Source of the DNA: Chloroflexota bacterium
GTDB lineage: Bacteria > Chloroflexota > Limnocylindria > Limnocylindrales > CSP1-4
Direction: 5' to 3'
DNA: 8,698 bases
NCBI GenBank assembly: GCA_025935655.1
Contig: JAICUV010000142.1
Span: forward strand, 1 to 8,698
Below, piece by piece: positions 1 to 5,807 of this stretch (position 1 is the first letter of the stretch; the number at the start of each line of letters is the position of its first letter). Both the position numbers and the translations under genes were made by a program. The notes under the pieces are model-generated. The model was not told the DNA's origin, ran no database searches, and worked only from the letters and a program-made list of their open reading frames with translations.

Positions 1-236
1 AGCAGGAGCTCCAGCGGGTCACCGAGCTGGAAGTACCACGTCTCGTCGATCGGCAGGCGGTGCAGCGCCGAGAAGTGGCCGCCCTCGGCGGCGAGCAGGA
101 CGATGATCGCGGTCCCGGCCGGGCGGCCGTGCCCGTCCGGCTGCCCCACCCAGGTCTGGCGGAACAGGCCGCCCTCGACGGGGAGCGGTGAGAGGTCGAA
201 CCGGCGGACGAGGTCGTCGACGGTGGGGCGGGTCAT
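1..236 (-). CDS. DUF985-type cupin protein (5' part, truncated by left edge)
   Basis: This gene reads leftwards from the ATG at 236-234 and runs off the window with its frame open, so only the first 78 codons are visible. The translation contains V-E-G-G (residues 20-23) followed by F-R-Q-T-W, then T-A-I-I-V-L-L (42-48), H-R-L-P-I-D-E-T-W (59-67) and G-D-P-L-E-L (72-77). This order is the signature of the DUF985/Cupin_5 family, small beta-barrel cupins loosely described as sugar-epimerase-like; their reaction is generally unknown. His59 and Glu65 sit where cupins usually place metal or substrate ligands. The GNAT gene is divergent, with 51 bp between starts. I see no Shine-Dalgarno sequence before the ATG. 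A TACGCT box lies 7 nt upstream, so a leaderless mRNA is possible. Family assignment is fairly secure; biochemical role is not. Confidence 0.8.
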   Translation of the reverse strand, partial: MTRPTVDDLVRRFDLSPLPVEGGLFRQTWVGQPDGHGRPAGTAIIVLLAAEGGHFSALHRLPIDETWYFQLGDPLELL

Positions 237-243
237 CCGTCGG

Positions 244-249
244 AGCGTA
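244..249 (-). promoter_or_regulatory. Possible -10 box of the cupin gene (leaderless start)
   Basis: Read on the minus strand the hexamer is TACGCT, matching TANNNT, and it ends 7 nt before the cupin ATG. Transcription would then start at or next to the initiation codon. No convincing -35 lies 17 bp further upstream, so this is weak. Confidence 0.25.
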
Positions 250-287
250 CCGTCGATCGCGTCCGGCGGATCGGGGACAATGACCCG

Positions 288-830
288 GTGGACGACGATC
301 CCGGGACGACGCTGACCGTCGATGAGCTCCGCCTGCGCCCGTGGCGGCCGGGGGACGCGGAGGCCGTCCTCGCAGCGTGCCAGGATCCGGAGATCGCCCG
401 CTGGGTGACCATCCCCCAGCCGTTCCTGCCGGCGGACGCGGAGGCGGTCATCCGCGATTCGCAGACGATGTGGCGCACCGGCACGGGTGCCGCATTCGCC
501 ATCGTGGACGCCGCCACCGACCAGCTGCTGGGAGCCGTGACCCGGTTCGGTCCGGACGGGCACCAGGCGACGTTCGGCCTCTGGCTCACGCCCGACGCGA
601 GGGGTCGCGGCGTCGGCTCGCGCGCCCTGCGGCTGGTGGCCGACTGGACGTTCGCCACCACCGAGGCGATCCGCCTCGACGCGTTCATCATGGTCGGCAA
701 CGAGGCCTCGGACCGGATGGTCCTTCGTGCCGGGTTCCAGCGGGAGGGGATCCTGCGGGCGTGGGACCTGCACCACGGTGGCGTGCCCGTCGACTGCACG
801 GTTTACGCGCGCATCCGCGGCGACCGTTGA
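288..830 (+). CDS. GNAT-family N-acetyltransferase, RimJ/RimL-like
   Basis: This 180-residue protein has the full GNAT layout. It opens with L-R-L-R-P-W-R-P-G-D-A (residues 14-24), the typical first strand of the RimJ/RimL (Acetyltransf_3) group. The acetyl-CoA pyrophosphate loop is R-G-R-G-V-G at 105-110. The C-terminal half carries N138-E-A-S141 and A-G-F-Q-R-E-G (148-154), matching the family's N-x-x-S and GF-x-x-EG motifs. Members transfer acetyl from acetyl-CoA to an amine, such as a protein N-terminus or a small molecule; the acceptor cannot be read from sequence. The start is GTG at 288; the ATG at 280 is out of frame. Only a weak GGGGA (273-277) precedes the start. The stop codon overlaps the -35 box of the following tRNA gene. 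Confidence 0.9.
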   Translation: MDDDPGTTLTVDELRLRPWRPGDAEAVLAACQDPEIARWVTIPQPFLPADAEAVIRDSQTMWRTGTGAAFAIVDAATDQLLGAVTRFGPDGHQATFGLWLTPDARGRGVGSRALRLVADWTFATTEAIRLDAFIMVGNEASDRMVLRAGFQREGILRAWDLHHGGVPVDCTVYARIRGDR

Positions 831-855
831 GCGCTCGCGGGCGCTGCGCTAGACT
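827..855 (+). promoter_or_regulatory. Promoter of the tRNA-Gly gene
   Basis: TTGAGC (827-832) and TAGACT (850-855) are separated by exactly 17 bp and each matches the housekeeping sigma consensus at four of six positions. Initiation about 7 nt downstream falls near 862, giving a leader of roughly 9 nt before the mature tRNA 5' end at 871. The -35 box overlaps the stop codon of the acetyltransferase gene. Confidence 0.5.
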
Positions 856-870
856 TCGCTCGTCTCCCGA

Positions 871-946
871 GCGGGAGTAACTCAGTTGGCAGAGTGTCAG
901 CTTCCCAAGCTGAATGTCGCGGGTTCGAACCCCGTCTCCCGCTCCA
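871..946 (+). tRNA. tRNA-Gly, anticodon CCC, with encoded CCA
   Basis: The cloverleaf folds without mismatches. Acceptor strands are GCGGGAG (871-877) and CTCCCGC (936-942). The D arm is ACTC/GAGT (880-883, 892-895). The anticodon stem is TCAGC/GCTGA (897-901, 909-913) around the loop TTCCCAA, putting anticodon CCC at 904-906, which reads the glycine codon GGG. The T arm is GCGGG-TTCGAAC-CCCGT (919-935) with one G-T pair. The discriminator is T943 and the 3' CCA is encoded at 944-946. The body is 73 nt. A C34 glycine isoacceptor is expected in a GC-rich genome where GGG codons are used. Confidence 0.97.
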
Positions 947-1171
947 CCCCTCCCCCTCGCGACCGTTCGGTTTCGGATCCGTGCGTAGAGCGCGCGAGTG
1001 GGACCCCGCCAGCGCCGTGGGGACTGCTTCCGCGGTGCGTGGGCTGTTCGCGGCGCTCTGAGTTTGGCGAGTGACCCCTGGCCGCCGGGCTCGCGCGGCG
1101 GAGCTGGCGTCGCCTGACGCCCGCGGGCACGCGGGTGTAGTGTCGCGACGCCGTTCGAGAGGGCCTGCCAG
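947..1171. other. Non-coding spacer between tRNA-Gly and the zinc-finger gene
   Basis: I see no credible gene in these 225 bp. Three GC-rich inverted repeats occur. One is CCCCGC/GTGGGG (1004-1009 and 1017-1022, 7-nt loop, one G-U pair), which could end the tRNA transcript. The second is CCGCCG/CGGCGG (1082-1087 and 1096-1101). The third is CCCGC/GCGGG just before the candidate promoter at 1114. None is followed by a T-run, so intrinsic termination is unproven. Confidence 0.4.
1114..1143 (+). promoter_or_regulatory. Candidate promoter of the zinc-finger/ferritin operon
   Basis: CTGACG (1114-1119) and TAGTGT (1138-1143) are separated by 18 bp; the first matches TTGACA at four positions and the second has the TANNNT pattern. 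Initiation near 1150 would leave a 5' leader of about 22 nt containing GAGAGGG (1157-1163), a suitable ribosome site for the GTG at 1172. Confidence 0.35.
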
Positions 1172-1465
1172 GTGGCGTCGCGCTGTGCACACTACGAATC
1201 CGTCGTACGGGTGGGTCCCCCGCTGGACGGCTGCGCCGACTGCCTCGAGATCGGCGGCACGTGGGTCCACCTGCGGCAGTGCCTCGCGTGCGGGCGCACG
1301 GGGTGCTGCAACCAGAGTCCCAACCGGCACGCGACGGCCCACTTCCGGGAGACCGGCCACCCGATGATCCGGTCCGTGGCACCCGACGACCCGTGGCTGT
1401 GGTGCTACGAGGATGACCGCCTCTATCTCCCCGACGACGCTGCACAGGAAGGCGAACCCTCGTGA
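1172..1465 (+). CDS. Small UBP-type zinc-finger protein
   Basis: This 97-residue protein is essentially one UBP-type (zf-UBP) zinc finger. Potential metal ligands are C5 and H7, C21-x2-C24, C37-x2-C40, C45/C46, H53, H57 and H63. Family hallmarks are W31-V-H-L-R-Q-C, C-G-R-T-G-C-C (40-46), the HA-x2-H pattern and G-H-P (62-64), then W-C-Y (77-79) near the end. In eukaryotes this fold binds the C-terminal Gly-Gly of ubiquitin. Bacterial stand-alone versions are common, but their ligand is not known to me. It probably acts as a cytosolic binding module, with no signal peptide or membrane segment visible. The GTG start is supported by GAGAGGG 8 nt upstream. The stop overlaps the next start as GTGA, so it is probably translationally coupled to the ferritin-like gene. 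Family call is firm; function is unknown. Confidence 0.88.
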   Translation: MASRCAHYESVVRVGPPLDGCADCLEIGGTWVHLRQCLACGRTGCCNQSPNRHATAHFRETGHPMIRSVAPDDPWLWCYEDDRLYLPDDAAQEGEPS

Positions 1466-2787
1466 CCGAAGAACTCCCGGGCCCGCACGGGCCACTCGCG
1501 AGCGTGCTCGCCGTCCGCAGCCGCACCGGCATCCTCGAGCACCGCGAGGCGCTCGTGTACACGCTCGGCAAGGCCGCCGAGCTCGAGCACCTGGTGATGC
1601 TCCAGTACCTGTTCGCCGCGTTCTCGCTCAAGCAGGACGTGCGGGAGGGCGTGACGCAGGACCAGCTGGCGGCGATCCAGCGATGGCGCAAGACGCTGCT
1701 GGAGATCAGCGCCCAGGAGATGCTCCACCTGGCGCTCGTCCAGAACCTCCTGACGGCCGTGGGTGCGGCGCCGCGCTTCGCCCGCCCGAACTTCCCGATG
1801 CCCGCCTACGCCTACCCGGCGGGCGTCCGCATCGAGCTGCTCCCGTTCGGCGAGGCGGCGCTCCGCCACTTCGCGTTCCTCGAGCGGCCCGAGGGCATGG
1901 ATGTCGAGGACGCGGAGGGCTTCGAGGCGTTCGAGCGGGCCGTCGCCTTCGAGCACGACGACGATGACGCGATCGTCCCGCACCTCGGCGAGTTCGAGAC
2001 GATCGGCGCGCTCTACCGGGCGATCGGCGTGGGCCTCGAGCGGATCGCGGGCCGGATCGGGACGGAGCGGCTGTTCATCGGGCCGGCGAACGCCCAGGCG
2101 ACCGAGGAGCACTTCCGGTGGGAGGAGCTCGTGGCGGTGACCGACCTCGCGTCTGCGGGCCGGGCGATCGACACGATCGTGGAGCAGGGCGAGGGCGCCC
2201 AGGGCGAGTGGCGCGACGCGCACTTCGGACGGCTGCTGGGCATTCTCGACGACTACCTGGCGCTCAAGGCGGCCGACCCCGACTTCGAGCCGGCCCGACC
2301 CGTCGTCGCGGCGAACGTGCGGCAGCAGGCGACCGGCGTCGTCGTGCCGCTGATCACGGACCCGGGGACCGCGCGGGCGATGGACCTGCTCAACGTCGTG
2401 TACGAGGTCCTGCTCCAGCTCCTCTCGCGCTACTTCGCCCACAGCGACGAGTCACCGGAGCAGCTCCGGGTCCTAGCCGACGTCGCGGTCGGCCTGATGT
2501 TCGCCGCGATCAAGCCGCTCGGAGCGGTGGTGACCACGCTTCCGATCGGCTGGGAGACGCCGGGCGTGACCGCGGGTCCCGGCTTCGAGCTGTTCTACCA
2601 GGTCGACTACCTCCTCCCGCACCGGGAGGCGGCGTGGGTCCTCATGGAGGAACGGCTGCGCGACGCGGCTGCGTTCGCCGTCCGCTGCGGCGAGGCGTGC
2701 TCCCCAGCCCTCATGGAGCCGCTGGCGAAGGTGGCCAGGGCGCTCGAGCGGTACGCGGACCAGCTGCTGGCGGCCTCGAAGGCATAG
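1462..2787 (+). CDS. Ferritin-like protein, VioB/RebD (iminophenyl-pyruvate dimer synthase) fold
   Basis: The 441-residue protein resembles the ferritin-like domain (PF12902 type) found in VioB, RebD and many uncharacterised bacterial proteins. Visible landmarks are L-E42-H (41-43) in the first helix, then Q-E86-M-L-H89-L with the E-x2-H metal pattern, followed by N-L-L-T-A-V-G. Further on are E179-T-I-G-A-L-Y and G-L-E193, V-T-D-L-A-S-A (226-232) with I-V-x-Q-G-E-G, and a C-terminal helical part (about 300-405) with the family's M-F-A-A and A-G-P-G-F elements. A di-iron or other metal site is therefore likely, but its chemistry cannot be assigned. No tryptophan oxidase or other violacein/rebeccamycin gene is nearby, so a pigment role is not supported. 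GTG start at 1462; AGGAAGG (1446-1452) serves as ribosome site inside the upstream zinc-finger gene. Cytosolic. Confidence 0.85.
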   Translation: MTEELPGPHGPLASVLAVRSRTGILEHREALVYTLGKAAELEHLVMLQYLFAAFSLKQDVREGVTQDQLAAIQRWRKTLLEISAQEMLHLALVQNLLTAVGAAPRFARPNFPMPAYAYPAGVRIELLPFGEAALRHFAFLERPEGMDVEDAEGFEAFERAVAFEHDDDDAIVPHLGEFETIGALYRAIGVGLERIAGRIGTERLFIGPANAQATEEHFRWEELVAVTDLASAGRAIDTIVEQGEGAQGEWRDAHFGRLLGILDDYLALKAADPDFEPARPVVAANVRQQATGVVVPLITDPGTARAMDLLNVVYEVLLQLLSRYFAHSDESPEQLRVLADVAVGLMFAAIKPLGAVVTTLPIGWETPGVTAGPGFELFYQVDYLLPHREAAWVLMEERLRDAAAFAVRCGEACSPALMEPLAKVARALERYADQLLAASKA

Positions 2788-2807
2788 CGCCCGTCGCACA
2801 TCGGTCC

Positions 2808-3110
2808 TCAGGAGCCGATCGCGAGCCGGATCTCGACCTCGTCGCCGTCGGCGATGCCCTCGGCGTTCCGGATGGCGTCCTTGAGCGGCACGAGGTAGCC
2901 GCCGTTCTTCGGGAACAGGGACGTCTTGACCTCCGTGCCCCCGATGCGGACGCGGACCGGGATGACGCCCCAGCCATAGGTGACCATCGGCGCGATCGCC
3001 TTGATGACGTCCGCGAGGTCCGCGGGCACCGCGACGAAGTGGAACGGCGCGGGGCCCCGCCACACGAACACGTCGCCGCTGAAGGTGAGCTCGACGAGAT
3101 CGTCGTCCAT
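2808..3110 (-). CDS. DUF1905 domain protein
   Basis: This is a 100-residue single-domain protein. The run F-S-G-D-V-F-V-W-R-G-P-A-P-F-H-F (10-25), then V-T-Y-G-W-G-V-I-P-V (43-52), T-S-L-F-P-K (63-68) and G-Y-L-V-P-L-K-D (71-78) is the recognisable DUF1905 pattern, predicted to form a small beta-barrel. The family's function is unknown; it often occurs alone or fused to YdeI-like domains, and here it is alone. It ends 20 bp from the stop of the convergent ferritin-like gene, with no clear hairpin between them. It lies 89 bp behind the minus-strand dehydrogenase-like gene and could be read through from it or from its own TAGACT box at 3173-3168. The ATG start has only a weak purine stretch ahead of it, but the N-terminus matches the family's usual start. 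Confidence 0.88.
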   Translation of the reverse strand: MDDDLVELTFSGDVFVWRGPAPFHFVAVPADLADVIKAIAPMVTYGWGVIPVRVRIGGTEVKTSLFPKNGGYLVPLKDAIRNAEGIADGDEVEIRLAIGS

Positions 3111-3167
3111 GGCTCAGCCGTGCCCGGCGGCGGGCGCGACGTTCGGGTTCGGGCTGGTCACCGGCCG

Positions 3168-3173
3168 AGTCTA
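3168..3173 (-). promoter_or_regulatory. Possible -10 box of the DUF1905 gene
   Basis: On the minus strand the hexamer is TAGACT, identical to the -10 of the tRNA-Gly promoter. It would give a leader of about 50 nt. No good -35 is visible 17 bp upstream, where the end of the dehydrogenase-like gene lies. Confidence 0.25.
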
Positions 3174-3199
3174 GCGACGTCCGCGGGCTCCAGGCTCGA

Positions 3200-4336
3200 T
3201 CAGGACGCCGGGTCCTCGCCCAGGAAGTGGCGCAGGCTCCCACGCCACAGCGCGCGGCCATGGAACGACACACCCGGCGAGATCGCCGGCAGCCCGCCGT
3301 ACCAGACGAGCGTCTTGAGCAGCGGCGTCAGCTGCGCCCCGTACAGCTCCATGCACGGCTCGGGGCGCACCCCCGGCCACGAGTAGCAGGACACGACGGT
3401 GCGCCGGCAGGTCGTCGGGACGCCGGGTGGCAGCCGGTCCCAGGCCGGGTCGTCCGGGGCGAACTCCCACCGGTCGAGGTTGCCCTGCGGGATCCCCTCG
3501 ATGCCGCGCACCACGGGCGGGTCGTCGTCCGGCAGGTACGGGTCCACGGCCAGATCGCACACGATGGCGTGATCCGGGAGCCAGCACAGCCAGGCGTTGG
3601 GGAACAGGGGCCGGGACGTGTCCCTGCGAGCCGTCGCGTCGACCAGGATGTCGGTCAGCGCGAGGCGGTGGCGGAAGTACGCCTCGTTGCCGGCGAGATT
3701 CTGCTCGACGATGACGACCTCGACGCCCGGCAACCCCTCCTCGATGAACCGCCGGTTGCGCTCGTCGTCGCCGCACCGCGCGGCCCACTCGATCGCGTGC
3801 TTGCCCACGCCGCCGGCGCCCAGGATCGTGACGCTCACGGCGGGCCGAGACGGTGACAGGAGCGGTGGCCAGCGCCGCTCGAGCGCCTCGAACGCGGATG
3901 CCAGCCCGTTGCGTGCGACGTCGCGCAGGTTCTGGACGAGGCGGCGGCCGTCGTCGCCCGTGACCATGTCCAGGGCGACGGCCTCGATCCCCAGGCCTCG
4001 CAGGAGCTCCACCCGCTCGGGCCGCGTGCCGAAGTGGAGCATCGACAGCAGGATCGCGCCCCGCCGGAGCAGGTCGTAGCGGCCCTCGGGCGCGCGGAGC
4101 ACCACGACGATGTCCTGCGCGTAGGCGGTCGCCTCGTCGACGATGCGGACCCGTGGCGAGGCGGCGCGGTAGGCATCGTCGCCGTATCCCATGCCGGCGC
4201 CGCTCCCCGCCTCGACGAACACGTCCACGCCCAGGTCGCCGAGGAGGCCCGCCAGTGGCGGCAGGAACGCGCGTCGCTCGCCGGGCTCGTTGTACATGCG
4301 CGGAAAGCCGATCGTCAGCTTCGGGTCGCTGGTCAT
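3200..4336 (-). CDS. Alanine-dehydrogenase/transhydrogenase-like NAD(P)-binding protein, copy A
   Basis: The 378-residue protein has an N-terminal domain laid out like alanine dehydrogenase/PNT: I-G-F-P-R-M (9-14), E-P-G-E-R-R (17-22), V-E-x-G-x-G (41-46), V-V-L-R81-A-P-E and M-L-H101-F. A Rossmann nucleotide loop follows, G-A-G-G-V-G (173-178). His101 matches the catalytic His region of alanine dehydrogenase, but Arg81 replaces the Lys of the usual K-E-P motif. The C-terminus has a distinctive block, G-I-E-G-I-P-Q-G-N-L-D (278-288) to S-C-Y-S-W-P-G-V-R-P-E-P-C-M (316-329). Members probably catalyse NAD(P)-linked amino- or imino-acid chemistry; saccharopine-dehydrogenase-like activity is an alternative. 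Start at 4336 is chosen for GGAGGA 4 nt upstream and alignment with copy B; an in-frame ATG at 4366 would add ten residues. Confidence 0.72.
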   Translation of the reverse strand: MTSDPKLTIGFPRMYNEPGERRAFLPPLAGLLGDLGVDVFVEAGSGAGMGYGDDAYRAASPRVRIVDEATAYAQDIVVVLRAPEGRYDLLRRGAILLSMLHFGTRPERVELLRGLGIEAVALDMVTGDDGRRLVQNLRDVARNGLASAFEALERRWPPLLSPSRPAVSVTILGAGGVGKHAIEWAARCGDDERNRRFIEEGLPGVEVVIVEQNLAGNEAYFRHRLALTDILVDATARRDTSRPLFPNAWLCWLPDHAIVCDLAVDPYLPDDDPPVVRGIEGIPQGNLDRWEFAPDDPAWDRLPPGVPTTCRRTVVSCYSWPGVRPEPCMELYGAQLTPLLKTLVWYGGLPAISPGVSFHGRALWRGSLRHFLGEDPAS

Positions 4337-4484
4337 GGGCTCCTCCCGTCCGTTCGCGACGAGCATCGCCTCGAGGGGCGTCCACCGCCCATGCCGAGCG
4401 GACCATTCCCGTCGGGGTCGGACGGCAGATGCGCGCGAACGGCCCGCCGGGTGACGCTGTCCCCCCAAGGGGTGAGGTGGGGTG
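4337..4484. promoter_or_regulatory. Divergent control region between the two dehydrogenase-like paralogues
   Basis: These 148 bp must hold both promoters; I cannot pick convincing -35/-10 pairs for either. The clearest structure is the inverted element 4350-4367 / 4428-4442. A second feature is CCCC-CCAA-GGGG around 4461-4472, just ahead of copy B. Its 3' arm abuts the GGTGAGG ribosome site, so folding could affect access to it. Confidence 0.5.
4350..4442. repeat. Inverted element shared by the two divergent upstream regions
   Basis: The left arm CCGTTCGCG (4350-4358) is the exact reverse complement of the right arm CGCGAACGG (4434-4442). Beyond a short spacer (4 nt left, 1 nt right) the match continues with GCATC (4363-4367) and GATGC (4428-4432). 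Read toward each gene, both leaders carry GATGC-N1/4-CGCGAACGG. Either a pair of regulator sites or leftover homology from the duplication explains this. Confidence 0.6.
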
Positions 4485-4485
4485 A
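4429..4485 (+). other. Possible 18-codon upstream ORF of copy B
   Basis: ATG at 4429 opens a frame M-R-A-N-G-P-P-G-D-A-... that stops at TGA 4483-4485, overlapping the copy B ATG as TGATG. The opposite gene has an in-frame upstream ATG giving M-L-V-A-N-G, so the starts of both leaders look alike. A translated leader is possible, but no ribosome site for it is clear. Confidence 0.25.
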
Positions 4486-5681
4486 TGACGAACGATCGCC
4501 CGGTGACCGTCGGGTTCCCGAGGATGCACCGCGAGCCGAACGAACGGCGCGACTTCCTGCCGCCGCTGATCGGGCTGCTTGCCGCGAACGGAGCGGCGGT
4601 CCACGTGGAGCACGGCATCGGCTCCCAGATGGGCTACACGGACCGCGATTACACCGCGGTCTCCCCCGACGTCGTCGTGGGCGACGAGGACGAGGCATAC
4701 CGCCAGGACATCGTCGTCGTGCTCCGCGCCCCGGAGGGCCGGTACGAACGCCTGCGACGGGGTGCCGTCCTCGTGTCGATGCTCCACTTCGGGACCAGGC
4801 CGGCGCGCGTCCGGATGCTCCGCGACCTCGGCATCGACGCCGTCAGCCTCGACCTCATCCGGGACGACGAGGGGCGACGCCTGGTGGAGAACCTGCGCAG
4901 CGTCGCCTGGAACGGGATCTCGGCGGCGTTCGCGGCCCTGGAGCGGACCTGGCCCGAGCTCGCGGGGCCGCGCCACTCCACCGTCAAGGTGCTGATCCTG
5001 GGCGCCGGGCGGGTGGGCCGCCACGCCGTGGAGTTCGCCACCAAGTACGGGGACGACGCCCGGAACGAGACGCTCGCGCGTGCGGGTCTGCCGGGCGTCG
5101 AGGTCGTGACGGTGGGCCGCAACCTCACGTCCGACCCGGAGTGGCTCAAGGCGCGGCTCCTCGTGACCGACGTGCTGGTGGACGCCACGGCGCGGCGTGA
5201 TCCGTCGCGGCCCATCATCCCCAACGCGTGGCTGGGCTGGCTGCCGAAGCACGCGGTGGTGTGCGACCTGTCCGTGGACCCGTATCTCCTCGAGGTCGAG
5301 CCGCGGATCGTGCGCGGCATCGAGGGGATTCCGCAGGGCAACCTCGACCAGTGGGAGTTCGCCCCCGACGACCCGGCGTGGGACACCCTGCCGCCCGGGA
5401 TCCCGACCGGCGAGCGGCGCACCGTCGTGTCCTGCTACTCGTGGCCGGGCGTCCGCCCGGAGCCGTGCATGCACGTCTACGGGTCGCAGCTCGCGCCGCT
5501 GCTCGAGACCCTCGTGACGGCACGCGGCCTGGACGGGATCGGCCCCCACGGCCGGTACCACGAGCGGGCGCTGTGGCGCGTGAGCCTCCGCGGCTGGTTC
5601 GCCTCCGGTGAGGCGGAGAGGCACGGGAGCCTGGTGGCGTCCGCGCCGTCGGGACTCGACCCGGCGACGGTCGGCGCCTGA
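4485..5681 (+). CDS. Alanine-dehydrogenase/transhydrogenase-like NAD(P)-binding protein, copy B
   Basis: The 398-residue protein aligns with copy A without gaps over 378 residues; I count 242 identities (64%). It has the same features: V-G-F-P-R-M, E-R-R-D-F-L-P, E-H-G-I-G, Arg81 in L-R-A-P-E, His101 in M-L-H-F-G, nucleotide loop G-A-G-R-V-G (173-178), V-C-D-L-S-V-D-P-Y (259-267) and the conserved block ending S-C-Y-S-W-P-G-V-R-P-E-P-C-M. The C-D-x-S-x-D-P stretch recalls saccharopine dehydrogenases, so the substrate may be an imino/amino acid other than alanine. It differs by a 20-residue C-terminal tail rich in Ser, Ala and Gly. Start ATG 4485 is preferred to GTG 4482 because GGTGAGG (4471-4477) is better spaced and copy A aligns from there. 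It is probably cytosolic. It may form hetero-oligomers with copy A, which is inference. Confidence 0.72.
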   Translation: MTNDRPVTVGFPRMHREPNERRDFLPPLIGLLAANGAAVHVEHGIGSQMGYTDRDYTAVSPDVVVGDEDEAYRQDIVVVLRAPEGRYERLRRGAVLVSMLHFGTRPARVRMLRDLGIDAVSLDLIRDDEGRRLVENLRSVAWNGISAAFAALERTWPELAGPRHSTVKVLILGAGRVGRHAVEFATKYGDDARNETLARAGLPGVEVVTVGRNLTSDPEWLKARLLVTDVLVDATARRDPSRPIIPNAWLGWLPKHAVVCDLSVDPYLLEVEPRIVRGIEGIPQGNLDQWEFAPDDPAWDTLPPGIPTGERRTVVSCYSWPGVRPEPCMHVYGSQLAPLLETLVTARGLDGIGPHGRYHERALWRVSLRGWFASGEAERHGSLVASAPSGLDPATVGA

Positions 5682-5709
5682 GCGTCCAGCGGGCAAGAAC
5701 CCCCCGATG

Positions 5710-5724
5710 CCGGGCAGCGCCCGG
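5710..5724 (+). terminator. Hairpin after copy B, possible terminator
   Basis: CCGGGC-AGC-GCCCGG forms a perfect 6-bp GC stem with a 3-nt loop, 29 nt past the copy B stop. No T-run follows, so it may aid factor-dependent ending or merely be a stable structure in the spacer. Confidence 0.35.
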
Positions 5725-5736
5725 TCCGATCGGCCC

Positions 5737-5765
5737 TTGAGATGGCGCGGCGGTCTGGCCACGCT
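5737..5765 (+). promoter_or_regulatory. Candidate promoter of the tadE-tadG pair
   Basis: TTGAGA (5737-5742) and CACGCT (5760-5765) are spaced 17 bp apart. The -35 is good; the -10 keeps only A2 and T6. Initiation near 5772 would leave a leader of about 36 nt. Confidence 0.28.
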
Positions 5766-5807
5766 GGCGGATGCCGGGGCTCTCGCAGCGCGTCACCAGA
5801 GGGGGTC

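Noticed and set aside
871..946. tRNA gene as integration site of a mobile element
   Set aside because: The only copy of the tRNA 3' end is 9 nt long and lies upstream of the gene; there is no integrase or second tRNA 3' copy downstream.
803..1495. 230-aa minus-strand ORF containing R-R-G-S-N-P-R-H-S-A-W-E
   Set aside because: That peptide is the familiar artefact of translating the antisense of a tRNA gene; the frame also covers the zinc-finger gene on the other strand.
897..1691. 264-aa minus-strand ORF ending in E-T-G-F-E-P-A-T-F-S-L-G-S
   Set aside because: Also a tRNA-antisense artefact; it overlaps two well-supported plus-strand genes and has low-complexity Arg/Ser/Pro composition.
1423..2442. 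339-aa minus-strand ORF opposite the ferritin-like gene
   Set aside because: Antisense frame with no recognisable domain; the plus frame shows clear family motifs.
1462..2787. Violacein/rebeccamycin-type pathway from the VioB-like fold
   Set aside because: No tryptophan oxidase, monooxygenase or other pathway gene is present in the window, and the fold is widespread outside these pathways.
3171..5762. 863-aa minus-strand ORF spanning both dehydrogenase-like genes
   Set aside because: It is a GC-driven shadow: Arg/Pro/Gly-rich, out of frame with copy A and antisense to copy B, while both paralogues conserve the other reading.
5682..5807. Riboswitch (for example c-di-GMP type) ahead of tadE
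   Set aside because: I looked for conserved c-di-GMP and cobalamin motifs and found none; only a simple hairpin and a candidate promoter are visible.
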